Positions 1 to 8,222 of a stretch of 47,201 nt of DNA are shown here, in pieces. The DNA lies in the NCBI GenBank assembly GCA_017532155.1, contig JAFXJP010000022.1:1-47201 (forward strand). The letters run 5' to 3'. Each line of letters opens with the position of its first letter. The stretch's first letter is position 1. The notes below the pieces were generated by a model. That model was not told the origin of the DNA, made no database searches, and saw only the letters and a program-made list of their open reading frames with translations. The position numbers and the translations under genes were made by a program. The DNA is from Clostridia bacterium (GTDB lineage: Bacteria; Bacillota; Clostridia; Christensenellales; Aristaeellaceae).

Positions 1-127
1 GTAATTCAAACGCTTTCCCCCACTGTGTAATTTTCGTTTATCGCCATAATTCTATCACAAGTCATGATGGAATGTGAAGGATAAACCCTTCCTTTACATC
101 ATATTTCCTGCCAGGAAGCCTTTTTTC
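1..127. other. Window edge, no gene seen
   Basis: This AT-richer stretch lies downstream of the reverse-strand DUF2812 gene. I see no convincing coding region or classical terminator in it. A gene of the next transcription unit may start to the left, outside the window. Confidence 0.4.
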
Positions 128-1477
128 TTATGGTTTGATTTTTTCGCCGATCAATTTCATCTGCGCGCCTGTCAGCTCTGTTCCCGCGCGCAGAAGAACA
201 ATGCGGTCTTCGTAGCACACGATATACGCGCCGTTCACAACGGGCTGCTCACCCCAATACTGGCAATACACCGACTGCGCGGCAAAATCCTGCGCATCGA
301 TGAGCCGATAGCTTTCCATATGCGCGCGGTCTATCTGGTCCGAGCGCTCCTGCCGATCCGTCAGCAGTTGATTCAGGCAGATATCATACGCCCAGTCAAA
401 TTTTGTATCGTAAATCACATACACCACGCCCGGGCTTTCGCAGCTGATGGGCACGGGCGAAACATAATAGGTACTGCGCTTTAAAAGCGGCGAGTGCGCC
501 GCGTTCAGGTCGATATCGTACTCCGTCGGCTCCACATCAAAATAATCCGAGGGCAGCAGCGGCGCTTCCACCTGCGTATTTTCCGGTTTCCTGTCCGGAA
601 ATATGCTGCTCAAGCCAAGGAACGGCAATATGCCAATCATCACCATGGACAAAATCACCGCCGCCATGATCGTCAGCGTTTTGTTGACTTCGCCAGATAC
701 CTTCTTTTTCTTCAGATAGGCCGTTACGCCCTGCACCAGCGCAAAAATCAGCAATACATATAAAATAGCAAAGACCATCAGGCCCGTTGCGCTGCTTTCC
801 AGCGTGGTCAGCATAAAAATCAGCAGCGCAATGGCAAAGAAAAGCATCGTCCACTGAAATCTTTGATGTCCGCGCGTTTTGATAAAGCTGCCGTCTCTCT
901 CCGCCGATTTGATCGCTCTGCGGCGCCATAGGAAGTATCCGCCGATTTCAACGCTCGTAATCAAAAGCAGAATCAGCGCCATCAGCCCGCGAAACTGCGT
1001 GGCAGTTTCCGTCAGCACGCGGATGGGGCTTTTGATCCAGTCGGAGATAAACATCGCCATCTGCATTACGCCGACAAACATGAGCAAAAACATGCTGGGC
1101 AGATAGCTTTTTTTCATTGCGCGGTGGATGTTTTCTATCTCCATCAGCGCGTCTGTTTCAATCGGCACGGGATTTTCGCCCGCATGATAAAAAATCTGCA
1201 TTTCTCCGTTGTAGGCCGCCTGCTGCCAGCCGGCATGCATGCAAAATGCTTCAAGCTGCCTTTGCGCCTCGGTGGGCTCGGGATCATATGTCGATGCTGC
1301 CGGCAGATACGTTACAGCAAAGTGCAGCCGCTGCGGCTCAATCCGTTCAAAGTACCAGACCGGGCCTTTGATTTTGCACAGCCGCCAGCCCTTTAACGCC
1401 TGCTTTTCCAGATAACGCTCAATTCCCGTGCGATCATAGAAGGAAAACTGCAAAAATCTGCGCTTTATATTTTTCAT
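128..1477 (-). CDS. DUF2812 domain-containing membrane protein
   Basis: This 449-residue protein opens with an approximately 100-residue soluble part (FYDRTGIERYLEKQALKGWRL and following) typical of DUF2812. That domain is regularly found next to PadR regulators. Several hydrophobic segments follow between roughly residues 125 and 295, so it is a membrane protein. The C-terminal third is hydrophilic and probably extracytoplasmic. The start codon overlaps the stop of the upstream padR gene by four bases (ATGA type), with GGAGG inside the end of padR, so the two are co-translated. The biochemical role of the family is unknown. Pairing with PadR suggests a response to envelope or drug stress, which is inference. 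Confidence 0.85.
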   Translation of the reverse strand: MKNIKRRFLQFSFYDRTGIERYLEKQALKGWRLCKIKGPVWYFERIEPQRLHFAVTYLPAASTYDPEPTEAQRQLEAFCMHAGWQQAAYNGEMQIFYHAGENPVPIETDALMEIENIHRAMKKSYLPSMFLLMFVGVMQMAMFISDWIKSPIRVLTETATQFRGLMALILLLITSVEIGGYFLWRRRAIKSAERDGSFIKTRGHQRFQWTMLFFAIALLIFMLTTLESSATGLMVFAILYVLLIFALVQGVTAYLKKKKVSGEVNKTLTIMAAVILSMVMIGILPFLGLSSIFPDRKPENTQVEAPLLPSDYFDVEPTEYDIDLNAAHSPLLKRSTYYVSPVPISCESPGVVYVIYDTKFDWAYDICLNQLLTDRQERSDQIDRAHMESYRLIDAQDFAAQSVYCQYWGEQPVVNGAYIVCYEDRIVLLRAGTELTGAQMKLIGEKIKP

Positions 1478-1797
1478 TCCGCTTCCTCCTTTGCAAAAAC
1501 TGCGCGATAATCCTGCGCCTGGGCGCAGATGCGCTCATATTCCTTTTGCAGTAAGTACTCCCCATGCCGCGTCAGCCGATAGGTACGCTTGCGGCCGTAT
1601 GCGCCCGTTTCGCGGATAAACTCCATCTGCAAAAACTGCTCCAGCAGGTTATACAGCGTGCCGCTGCCCACATGCACGCGGCCCTGTGTCATAGCGGGCA
1701 CACGGTCGAGGATGTCCATGCCGCACATATCCTCCTTCAGGCACAACAGCACATAAAACATCTGCTCCGTCAGCGTTTGAAACTTAGGTCTGGGCAT
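1474..1797 (-). CDS. PadR family transcriptional regulator
   Basis: This 107-residue winged-helix protein has the PadR N-terminal fold: helix-turn-helix around LTEQMFYVLLCLKEDMCGMD, the wing region GSGTLYNLLEQF, then RKRTYRLTRHGEYLL. It is the short PadR-s2 type, with a brief C-terminal dimerisation helix. ATG at 1797 is preceded by AAAGGA at 9 nt spacing. It is first in an operon with the DUF2812 gene. Two near-identical palindromes overlap its own promoter, so it very probably represses itself and its partner until a ligand binds. The ligand cannot be read from the sequence. Confidence 0.93.
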   Translation of the reverse strand: MPRPKFQTLTEQMFYVLLCLKEDMCGMDILDRVPAMTQGRVHVGSGTLYNLLEQFLQMEFIRETGAYGRKRTYRLTRHGEYLLQKEYERICAQAQDYRAVFAKEEAE

Positions 1798-1811
1798 TGC
1801 ACCGCATCCTT

Positions 1812-1867
1812 TCTCGATATTCGAGATATCCTGATTCCATCATAAACTCGAATATCGAGAATGTCAA
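1812..1867 (-). promoter_or_regulatory. padR promoter with two palindromic operators
   Basis: On the reverse strand there is TTGACA (1867-1862), a 17-nt spacer and TATGAT (1844-1839). One palindrome, CTCGAATATCGAGA (1847-1860), fills the spacer. Its reverse-complement twin, TCTCGATATTCGAGA (1812-1826), sits just downstream of the start point. Repressor bound at both sites would block RNA polymerase, consistent with PadR autoregulation. Confidence 0.85.
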
Positions 1868-1884
1868 CGATTACTTTTCTGTAG

Positions 1885-1913
1885 TTGCTTTTCCCGGGCT
1901 TTTCCAGTATAAT
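1885..1913 (+). promoter_or_regulatory. Promoter of ACT/PFL operon
   Basis: TTGCTT (1885-1890), 17-nt spacer, TATAAT (1908-1913). The transcript would start about 25 nt before the AAGGAGGA ribosome-binding site of the ACT gene. It diverges from the padR promoter. Confidence 0.75.
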
Positions 1914-1946
1914 CTTTTCAGAATATACAAAGGAGGATTTTCCCTC

Positions 1947-2228
1947 ATGCATGAAGTGAAAAAAGCCGTCGTTACGGTGCTGGGCACTGACAGCAAGGGC
2001 ATCATCGCCCGCGTCAGCGCCATTCTTTTTGAAAATGACGCCAATATCCTGGATATTTCCCAGACCGTTCTTTCGGATTATTTCAATATGGTACTGGTCG
2101 CCGATATTTCCTCCGCTGCCTGCTCCTTTGAAAAGCTCAGCGGCGAATTGACCGCCCTGGGTGAAAAGATGGGCCTGCAGATCCGCATTCAGCGCAGCGA
2201 GATCTTTGAAGCCATGCATCAGGTGTAA
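1947..2228 (+). CDS. ACT domain-containing protein (UPF0237 type)
   Basis: This 93-residue protein is a single ACT domain ([20 protein letters not shown], then [22 protein letters not shown]), a fold that usually binds amino acids and controls partner enzymes. A longer reading from 1797 is rejected because ATG at 1947 has AAGGAGGA at ideal spacing and follows the promoter. The stop lies 11 nt before the next gene, and the ACT plus PFL-family pair is a conserved two-gene unit in Firmicutes. It probably regulates or complexes with its neighbour. The ligand is unknown. Confidence 0.92.
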   Translation: MHEVKKAVVTVLGTDSKGIIARVSAILFENDANILDISQTVLSDYFNMVLVADISSAACSFEKLSGELTALGEKMGLQIRIQRSEIFEAMHQV

Positions 2229-2239
2229 GGAGGCTCATC

Positions 2240-3592
2240 ATGGTCACAACCTCTGAGATTCTCTCCACACTGAAAATGATCGACCGCGAAAAGCTGGACG
2301 TGCGCACGATCACCATGGGCATTTCGCTTTTTGGCTGCGTGTCGGATGACGAAAACCGCCTGTGCGAAAAAGTATATGATCATATCACCCGCACCGCCAA
2401 GGATCTGGTGCGCGTGGGGGAAGACATCGAGCGCGAGTTTGGCGTGCCGATTGTCAACAAGCGCATTTCCATCACTCCCGCCGCACTGATCTCCGGCGGC
2501 ATCAAAAACCCCGTTAAACTGGCCCGCGCGCTGGACCGCGCCGCCAAGGAAACGGGCGTCAATTTCATCGGCGGCTATTCCGCACTGGTGCAAAAGGGCA
2601 TGACGGCAGCCGACCGCAGACTCATGGGCTCTATCCCGGAGGCGCTGGCCGAAACCAACTTCCTGTGCTCTTCCGTTAATGTCGGCTCCACCCGCGCCGG
2701 CATCGATATGGACGCAGTGCGCCTGATGGGCGGCATCATCAAGGAAGCAGCTCTGCGCACAGCGCGTCAGGATGGCCTGGGCTGTGCCAAGCTCGTGGTC
2801 TTCTGCAACGCAGTGGAGGATAATCCCTTCATGGCGGGCGCTTTCCACGGCCCCGGCGAGGGCGACTGCGCGGTGAGCGTGGGCGTTTCCGGCCCGGGCG
2901 TAGTCAAATCCGCGCTGGAGAACGTACGCGGCGAATCCTTCGACGAAGTTGCCGAAACCATCAAGCGCACGGCTTTCCGCATCACGCGCATCGGTCAGCT
3001 GGTAGCGCGCGAGGCTTCCAAGCGTCTTGACGTGCCCTTCGGCATCGTCGATCTCTCGCTTGCTCCCACCCCCTCCGTGGGCGACTCGGTGGCAGCGATC
3101 CTGGAAGAAATGGGTCTGGAATGCTGCGGCACGCACGGTACCACGGCAGCGCTGGCGCTGCTCAACGACGCTGTCAAGAAGGGCGGCGTGATGGCCTCCT
3201 CGCACGTGGGCGGCCTGTCCGGCGCCTTCATCCCGGTAAGCGAAGACGTAGGCATGATCGAAGCCGCCGAACGCGGCGCGCTGACGCTGGATAAGCTGGA
3301 AGCCATGACCTGCGTTTGCTCCGTCGGCCTTGACATGATCGCCGTGCCCGGCGACACCTCTGCCGAAACGCTGTCGGCAATCATCGCCGACGAAGCCGCC
3401 ATCGGTATGGTTAATAACAAAACCACGGCAGTCCGCATCATTCCCGTTCCCGGCAAAAAAGTCGGCGATACGGTGGAATTTGGCGGCCTTCTCGGCCACG
3501 CGCCCATCATGCCGGTGCACCCCTTCGGCTCCGAACTGTTCATCAAGCGCGGCGGCAGAATTCCCGCGCCGCTGCATAGTTTGAAGAATTAA
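2240..3592 (+). CDS. PFL family protein (UPF0210/DUF711)
   Basis: This 450-residue protein has the expected family length. Recognisable blocks are [14 protein letters not shown] near the start, [14 protein letters not shown], the central [12 protein letters not shown] stretch, and [20 protein letters not shown] near the C-terminus. Structures of the family resemble the alpha/beta barrel of pyruvate formate-lyase, but no reaction is established. The start has AAGGAGG six bases upstream. It is translated from one message with the ACT-domain protein, whose role may be to sense a metabolite for this protein. A strong hairpin follows 14 nt after the stop. Confidence 0.93.
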   Translation: MVTTSEILSTLKMIDREKLDVRTITMGISLFGCVSDDENRLCEKVYDHITRTAKDLVRVGEDIEREFGVPIVNKRISITPAALISGGIKNPVKLARALDRAAKETGVNFIGGYSALVQKGMTAADRRLMGSIPEALAETNFLCSSVNVGSTRAGIDMDAVRLMGGIIKEAALRTARQDGLGCAKLVVFCNAVEDNPFMAGAFHGPGEGDCAVSVGVSGPGVVKSALENVRGESFDEVAETIKRTAFRITRIGQLVAREASKRLDVPFGIVDLSLAPTPSVGDSVAAILEEMGLECCGTHGTTAALALLNDAVKKGGVMASSHVGGLSGAFIPVSEDVGMIEAAERGALTLDKLEAMTCVCSVGLDMIAVPGDTSAETLSAIIADEAAIGMVNNKTTAVRIIPVPGKKVGDTVEFGGLLGHAPIMPVHPFGSELFIKRGGRIPAPLHSLKN

Positions 3593-3606
3593 CGCAGGGA
3601 GACGTT

Positions 3607-3640
3607 AGGGAGGCAGCTTTTTCGGAAAAAGCTCCTCCCT
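3607..3640 (+). terminator. Hairpin terminator after PFL-family gene
   Basis: AGGGAGG and AGCTTTTT pair with GAAAAAGCT and CCTCCCT around a CG loop, followed by AAAACCC rather than a T tract. Termination is likely completed by the second hairpin at 3694-3753, which ends in six T. Confidence 0.6.
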
Positions 3641-3693
3641 AAAACCCTCCCGAAAACCAGTCTTTTAGTTGACTTGTTTAGGCAGGCTATACG

Positions 3694-3753
3694 AAAAAAG
3701 GATCTGAAACCGAAGGTTCGAGCAAGCTCGCCCCTCGATTTCAGATCTTTTTT
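3694..3753 (+). terminator. CGAGCAAGCTCG-tipped terminator hairpin E1
   Basis: Six A, then GGATCTGAAACCGA, pair with TCGATTTCAGATC and six T, so either strand ends in a T tract. The tip carries the conserved palindrome CGAGCAAGCTCG seen in the other family members at 20895, 28877, 31996 and 32315. Confidence 0.75.
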
Positions 3754-3862
3754 CTTGCCCGTTTCACGGGCGCGATGGCTTCGCCATCGGCCTGCCGCAG
3801 TGTTGTATGGCTGCGCCCGCGGGGGATGCGCCGTTTCGCTAAAGCGAAACGAGCGGATGTAC

Positions 3863-3891
3863 TAGACAAGAAGTGTCGCAAATTGTATAAT
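3863..3891 (+). promoter_or_regulatory. Promoter of SGNH hydrolase gene
   Basis: TAGACA (3863-3868), 17-nt spacer, TATAAT (3886-3891), 30 nt before the start codon. Confidence 0.7.
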
Positions 3892-3921
3892 AGTAATATC
3901 GTTAAACAAGGGGGGCTTTGC

Positions 3922-4767
3922 ATGAAAAAAATTCTGACTTTCCTACTGCTGATCTGTTTTGTTTTCCCTGTTGCGCAAGCAGATGAAAAGATTTACCTGG
4001 CGCTGGGCGACAGCATCACCACGGGCTATGGGCTGGCAGCTTCTGAAAAAGGCTTTGCCAAGCTGATTGCCGAAAAGAACGGCTACAAGCTGGTCAATCG
4101 TGCGGTGAACGGCGCGACGACCGCCGATGTTCTGGCTCTATTGGAACAGCAGAGCGTCCTCAATACCGTTGCCAAGGCCGATCTGATCACCCTCACCTGC
4201 GGCGGCAACGATCTGATGGGCCTGCTCTTTATGCAGTCCGCAGCCGTTTACAATACGTTATTCCCCGAGCAAATCAGCACCGGCGATGCGTACGCCATCC
4301 TGACCAACCCCAGTGATCCGCGTCAGGGCGCGCTGATGTACGCCATGCAAAATATGCTCATGGGCACGGAAACCTCTCCCGGCCTGGTAGACAGCCCTGT
4401 GATGACTGCCGCGCTGATCGTATACGGCAATCAGCTCAATGACGTAATCGCTAAAATCCGCGCCGTTAATCCCGATGCTGCGATCATCGTATCCACGCAG
4501 TACAATCCCTTCCAATTCTTTACAGGCGACTACCTCCCCTTCGGGCAGATCGTCGGCAGAGCCGTGGAAAAGCTTTCCGGCGTGATCACTGCCAACGCCG
4601 AAACCGCCGGCTATCTGGTAGCCGACGCTTATAGCGCCTTTGCCGCAGGCACCGAGAATCTCTGCTGCGCTGCAATGCAGCCCTTCAATCCCGATCCGCA
4701 TCCCAATGCCGCAGGCCATCAGGTGCTGGCAGAGTGCTTCCAGCAGGTCATAAACAATATGCAGTAA
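3922..4767 (+). CDS. Secreted SGNH/GDSL-type esterase or lipase
   Basis: This 281-residue exported hydrolase starts with a signal peptide (MKKILTFLLLICFVFPVAQA). Block I is LALGDSITTGYG with the nucleophile serine, a conserved Asn lies in NGATTADV, block III is GGNDLMG, and block V is DPHPNAAGH with the catalytic Asp and His. These are the four SGNH signatures, so it should cleave an ester (lipid, acetylated glycan or similar) outside the membrane. ATG at 3922 was chosen over an upstream frame opening because it follows AAGGGGGG and begins the signal peptide. It appears monocistronic, with a promoter in front and a terminator behind. Confidence 0.92.
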   Translation: MKKILTFLLLICFVFPVAQADEKIYLALGDSITTGYGLAASEKGFAKLIAEKNGYKLVNRAVNGATTADVLALLEQQSVLNTVAKADLITLTCGGNDLMGLLFMQSAAVYNTLFPEQISTGDAYAILTNPSDPRQGALMYAMQNMLMGTETSPGLVDSPVMTAALIVYGNQLNDVIAKIRAVNPDAAIIVSTQYNPFQFFTGDYLPFGQIVGRAVEKLSGVITANAETAGYLVADAYSAFAAGTENLCCAAMQPFNPDPHPNAAGHQVLAECFQQVINNMQ

Positions 4768-4777
4768 TCATCATCCG

Positions 4778-4808
4778 GCGCAGAGAAAAAAGTCTCTGCG
4801 CTGTTTTT
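4778..4808 (+). terminator. Rho-independent terminator
   Basis: GCGCAGAGA pairs with TCTCTGCGC around a 6-nt loop, followed by TGTTTTT. It closes the SGNH hydrolase unit. Confidence 0.85.
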
Positions 4809-4823
4809 GTGAAGTATATCCGG

Positions 4824-4853
4824 TAGACAAACGCCGCGCATTTCCTGTATAAT
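4824..4853 (+). promoter_or_regulatory. Promoter of hydrolase-thioredoxin-aroD operon
   Basis: TAGACA (4824-4829), 18-nt spacer, TATAAT (4848-4853), 35 nt before the start codon. The -35 box is identical to that of the preceding gene. Confidence 0.7.
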
Positions 4854-4888
4854 GACGATATCACCATATTAAAAAAGGAGCTGTTCTT

Positions 4889-5542
4889 ATGCTTTTACGT
4901 GAAATTCTGCCCTTGCCGAACGGCATCATGATGAATTATCAGATCACTCTGCCCTCAGATTATCAGGAGGGCGAACAGCTGCCGCTAATCGTTTTCCTGC
5001 ACGGCGCCGGCGAGCGCGGCGACAATTTTGACCGTCTGTGCAATACCGCCGTGCCCAAGCTCTTTGCCAAGGATCCCGATTACAAGGGCCTGCGCGTGAT
5101 TACGCTGTGCCCGCAGTGCCCGCTGGAGCATTCCTGGATGCCCTTCATTCTGCTCGTGACCGATCTGATCCGCGCCACCATCAAGCGCTTTCACGTGGAT
5201 GAAGACCGCGTCAGCCTCACAGGCCTGAGCATGGGCGGCTTTGGCTCGTGGGAACTCAGCTGCCATGCGCCGCAGCTTTTCAGCGCCATCGCGCCGCTGT
5301 GCGGCGGCGGCCTTTCCTGGCGCTGCGAGCGCATTAAGCATCTGCCCATCCGCGTGTATCACGGCGACGCCGATGAAGCCGTGCCGCTTGAGTACTCGCT
5401 GCTGATGACCAATCGCCTCAAGGAGCTGGGCGCGAATGTCGAAATGAACATCCTGCCCGGCGTTCCGCACAACTGCTGGAACTATGCCTATGAACAGACC
5501 GATCTGCTGCCCTGGCTGGCCGCGCAGAAACGCCATAAATAA
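4889..5542 (+). CDS. Alpha/beta-hydrolase (phospholipase/carboxylesterase type)
   Basis: This 217-residue enzyme has no signal peptide and is probably cytoplasmic. The oxyanion segment is FLHGAGERGD (about residues 36-45), the nucleophile is Ser114 in GLSMGG, the acid is Asp162 in HGDADEAVP, and the base is His194 in GVPHNCW. This is a complete triad of the esterase/PHB-depolymerase-like group. The substrate is unknown. ATG at 4889 follows AAGGAG. The next gene begins 9 nt after the stop, so it is the first cistron of an operon with a secreted thioredoxin-fold protein and aroD. Confidence 0.9.
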   Translation: MLLREILPLPNGIMMNYQITLPSDYQEGEQLPLIVFLHGAGERGDNFDRLCNTAVPKLFAKDPDYKGLRVITLCPQCPLEHSWMPFILLVTDLIRATIKRFHVDEDRVSLTGLSMGGFGSWELSCHAPQLFSAIAPLCGGGLSWRCERIKHLPIRVYHGDADEAVPLEYSLLMTNRLKELGANVEMNILPGVPHNCWNYAYEQTDLLPWLAAQKRHK

Positions 5543-5551
5543 GGAGATGCA

Positions 5552-7258
5552 ATGAAAAGAACGATTATTTGTCTGCTTCTCGCCCTCTCTCTTTTGCTTT
5601 GTCTGCCCGCGCAAGCGCAAAGCATCTATCAGCTGGGCGATACCATTGAAGATTTTTCTATCACCACGCCGCAGGGCGAGGTGGTCACCCTCTCCGGCCT
5701 GCTGGAAAGCCACAAGGCCGTGCTGATCAATTTCTGGTTCATCAATTGCTCCTGGTGCGATTATGAATTCCCCTTCCTGCAGCAGGCTTATGAAAAGCTG
5801 GGCGATGACGTTGCCGTGCTGGCGCTCACGCCCTACGACAGCGACGACGCCATCAAAACCTATCAGCAGGAAAAGGCCCTCACCTTTACGATGGCGCAGG
5901 ATACAATCGGCCTGAGCTCTCTGTTTGGCTGTCAGGGCTTCCCCACCACCGTGATGATCGACCGCTACGGCGTGTACTGCTTCAGCGAAAGCGGCGCGAT
6001 GCCTTCCGCCAGTGCTTTCCTGCGCCTGATGCAGCCCTTTGCCGCAGAGGATTATCCCACCTCTCTGGTTGGCTTTGAAATCCCCGCCGCGCAGCCTTCT
6101 GCCGCCATGCCCGCTTCTGCCGATATGGCAGACGCCATCAGCGATCAGGCAGGCTTTACCTTCAGCGCCATTCCGGGCACCTGGCCCTGGCTGCTGAGCG
6201 AGGAAGGCCATGCCTATTCCTCCAATGCGGGTGAAGACAGCACCACCGCCGCACTGCAGGCTGATTTTACCGTCAATGCCGGCGACGTGCTTGCCTTTGA
6301 TTATCGCATCAGCAACTATGAAAATGACGATTATCTGGCGCTGTATATCGACGATATGCCCGTCAAGGTGTTCTCCGGCGAAAAAGGCTGGCAAACCTAC
6401 GCTGTCCCCTTTGAAACAGCAGGAGAGCACACAGCCGTCTTTGCCTACATGAAAAACAGCATGTTCTCTGACGGCGAAGATCTGGCCTGCATCGATCGTG
6501 TGCGTATTCTCTCCGGCGATGAAGCTGCATCTGCGCTCTCTGCCATCTCCCTTTGGCCGCAGGTGCTTGAGGGCACGGATGTTGCCTATGACGTGCTCAA
6601 TGACGGCGCGCGCAAGGTGCTGATTGAAGACGTCACCGGCACGCTGGACGCCTATTATCCCGGCGCGCAGTTTTTCCTTGTCCCGGGTGAAGAAATGTCG
6701 CTGCGCGTGCGCATCGGCAAGCTGATCGATCCCGAAGCTGCTATTCTCTATTCCTTCACCGACGGCGCGCATCAGACGCTGCATACCCTCAGCACAGATG
6801 ATGAGGGCTTCCTCGTTACGCTGCCTACCGACAGCATGGCAACCACCGGCTTCCCCTGGAACGGTCTGCTGCTCTACCCCTACTTCAATGATTTTGAAAC
6901 GATGCTGCCGCTGTTCTACTTTGCCACGGAAGAGGATCTGGATTATTTCTGCCAAAACAGCATCGCTGAAAATGTAACCGCCACCTGGCGCTATGCAGCG
7001 GATAAGGCCGTCTACACCCTGCGCTTTGCCGATCAGCAGGGCGCGCCGGTTGCAGGCGTTATCGCCAATATCTGCGATGAGACCACCTGCTCACCCATGG
7101 TATCGGACGAAAACGGCGTCATTTCCTTTGAAAACGTCCCCTACCCCTACGATATCCATGTTATCCGCGTGCCGGAAGGCTATACCTTCGATACAGCACA
7201 GGGCTTTACTGCACCGGAAAACGGTGGCGAAATGCAGTTTACCGTGACGAAAAACTGA
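5552..7258 (+). CDS. Secreted thioredoxin-fold protein with C-terminal beta-sandwich domains
   Basis: The protein has 568 residues. A signal peptide (MKRTIICLLLALSLLLCLP...) precedes a TlpA/redoxin-like domain (about 28-165) with its redox motif at Cys66-Ser-Trp-Cys69, where the usual WCxxC tryptophan is Asn. Next come an adhesin-like jelly-roll region (about 195-325, with LAFDYRISNYENDDYLALYID), an uncharacterised middle part, and a C-terminal segment (about 480-568) resembling Cna-B/SpaA repeats (GAPVAGVIANICDETTCSPMV). It is probably a surface or extracellular disulfide oxidoreductase carried on binding modules. No lipobox or sorting signal is visible, so its attachment is unclear. Domain names beyond the redoxin part are tentative. 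Confidence 0.8.
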   Translation: MKRTIICLLLALSLLLCLPAQAQSIYQLGDTIEDFSITTPQGEVVTLSGLLESHKAVLINFWFINCSWCDYEFPFLQQAYEKLGDDVAVLALTPYDSDDAIKTYQQEKALTFTMAQDTIGLSSLFGCQGFPTTVMIDRYGVYCFSESGAMPSASAFLRLMQPFAAEDYPTSLVGFEIPAAQPSAAMPASADMADAISDQAGFTFSAIPGTWPWLLSEEGHAYSSNAGEDSTTAALQADFTVNAGDVLAFDYRISNYENDDYLALYIDDMPVKVFSGEKGWQTYAVPFETAGEHTAVFAYMKNSMFSDGEDLACIDRVRILSGDEAASALSAISLWPQVLEGTDVAYDVLNDGARKVLIEDVTGTLDAYYPGAQFFLVPGEEMSLRVRIGKLIDPEAAILYSFTDGAHQTLHTLSTDDEGFLVTLPTDSMATTGFPWNGLLLYPYFNDFETMLPLFYFATEEDLDYFCQNSIAENVTATWRYAADKAVYTLRFADQQGAPVAGVIANICDETTCSPMVSDENGVISFENVPYPYDIHVIRVPEGYTFDTAQGFTAPENGGEMQFTVTKN

Positions 7259-7271
7259 TAAAGGAGGCCGC

Positions 7272-8021
7272 ATGGCAGCCACTCTTTCTGTCCGTCATCT
7301 GACGCTGGGTGAAGGACGGCCGAAAATCATCGTCCCCATCGTGGCAAAAACGGAAAGCGATATCCTCTTGTCTGCACAAAAGGCCGCCGCTCATCCGCTG
7401 GTGGATCTCGTCGAATGGCGCGCAGATCATTATATCGCTGCGCCGGACACCGATGCCATTTGCGAAATGCTCCGCAAGCTGCGCGATATTCTCAAGGAAA
7501 AGCCCTTGCTTTTCACCTTCCGCACCAGGCGCGAAGGCGGCGAGCAGGCAATGGATGACACAGCATATCTTGCGCTGTGCGAGGCTGCTGCGCAATGCGG
7601 CGCGGCCGATCTGATCGACGTGGAAATGTTCTCTCGGCAGGCAGAAGCATGCGTCGCGCGCGTGCATGCGCATCGAGTGTCCGTGGTCGGCTCCTGGCAC
7701 GACTTTGCGCAAACGCCAGGCGAAAGGGATCTGATCGCTCGTTTCCAGAACATGCAGGATATGGGCGCAGACGTGCTGAAAATCGCCGTCATGCCAAAGT
7801 GCCTGGAGGATGTAACGCATCTGATCAGCGCAGCCAAAAAGGTGCATGCATCCGCCGCTCGCCCTTTGTGCGCCATTTCCATGGGCGACACAGGCTGCAT
7901 CACGCGCACGCACTGCGCGCATTTTGGCGGCTGCATGACATTTGGCGCGCTGGATGCAGCCTCCGCGCCGGGGCAAATCAGCGTAAAAGCGCTCCATGAA
8001 GCGCTGCAAAGCGGCTGCTAA
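7272..8021 (+). CDS. aroD: 3-dehydroquinate dehydratase, type I
   Basis: This 249-residue enzyme catalyses the third step of the shikimate pathway, converting 3-dehydroquinate to 3-dehydroshikimate through a lysine Schiff base. Landmarks are EWRAD (48-52), the general base His143 in SWHDF, Lys170 in ADVLKIAV, Arg212, and SAPGQ with Gln235. All lie at the positions expected from characterised type I enzymes. The usual SR before the active-site arginine is TR here. AAGGAGG precedes the ATG, and the gene begins 13 nt after the thioredoxin-fold gene. No other aromatic biosynthesis genes are in the window. Confidence 0.95.
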   Translation: MAATLSVRHLTLGEGRPKIIVPIVAKTESDILLSAQKAAAHPLVDLVEWRADHYIAAPDTDAICEMLRKLRDILKEKPLLFTFRTRREGGEQAMDDTAYLALCEAAAQCGAADLIDVEMFSRQAEACVARVHAHRVSVVGSWHDFAQTPGERDLIARFQNMQDMGADVLKIAVMPKCLEDVTHLISAAKKVHASAARPLCAISMGDTGCITRTHCAHFGGCMTFGALDAASAPGQISVKALHEALQSGC

Positions 8022-8030
8022 ATATTTCCC

Positions 8031-8059
8031 TTGTAATTTTCACTGCAATCTGATATAAT
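8031..8059 (+). promoter_or_regulatory. Promoter of SRP RNA
   Basis: TTGTAA (8031-8036), 17-nt spacer, TATAAT (8054-8059), placing the start point close to the RNA 5' end near 8066. Confidence 0.7.
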
Positions 8060-8065
8060 AAAAAG

Positions 8066-8181
8066 GCTGAGAAATCGGGTCCCGTGCGATGACGCGGTGT
8101 GAACCTTGTCAGGGCCGGAAGGCAGCAGCAATAAGCATTTGCTGTCATGTGCCGCGGGTCAACCCGGTTTCTCAGTTTTTT
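8066..8181 (+). ncRNA. ffs: Signal recognition particle RNA, small bacterial type
   Basis: The closing stem is CTGAGAAATCGGGT (8067-8080) with ACCCGGTTTCTCAG (8162-8175), followed directly by a T tract. The domain IV core is present: GTCAGGGCCGGAAGGCAGCAGC (8109-8130) and ATAAGC opposite it, with the GGAA tetraloop that binds Ffh. At about 115 nt it lacks the Alu domain of the long Bacillus-type RNA. It acts with Ffh in co-translational membrane targeting. Confidence 0.96.
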
Positions 8182-8193
8182 GTTTGCAAAAAA

Positions 8194-8222
8194 GAACCTG
8201 CCGTTTGGCAGGTTCTCTTTTT
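8194..8222. terminator. Bidirectional terminator
   Basis: GAACCTGCC pairs with GGCAGGTTC around GTTT, with A-rich flank on the left and TCTTTTTT on the right. It terminates the reverse-strand sugar transporter operon and backs up the SRP RNA terminator. Confidence 0.85.

Larger units (their letters stand above)
3601..3859 (+). repeat. Hairpin-rich intergenic repeat, copy R1 (half module A)
   Basis: This 259-nt copy matches 31902-32161 in the same orientation and 29222-29494 inverted. It is a chain of hairpins: a GGGAGG stem (3607-3640), a long stem tipped by CGAGCAAGCTCG (3694-3753), GCCCGTttcACGGGC, GATGGCttcGCCATC and GTTTCGCtaaaGCGAAAC. The spacer between the first two (AAAACCAGTCTTTT and GTTGACTTGTTT) is almost unchanged between copies. 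Similarity ends at GAGCGGATG, just before the promoter of the next gene. It fills the gap between two co-directional operons. Confidence 0.85.

Noticed and set aside
2219-3577. Long reverse-strand open frame opposite the PFL-family gene
   Set aside because: High-GC shadow; the forward product has family motifs and a ribosome-binding site, and the reverse product has neither.
4985-6955. 656-codon reverse open frame across the hydrolase and thioredoxin-fold genes
   Set aside because: It runs across two real genes and their intergenic gap, with composition typical of antisense frames and no start signal.
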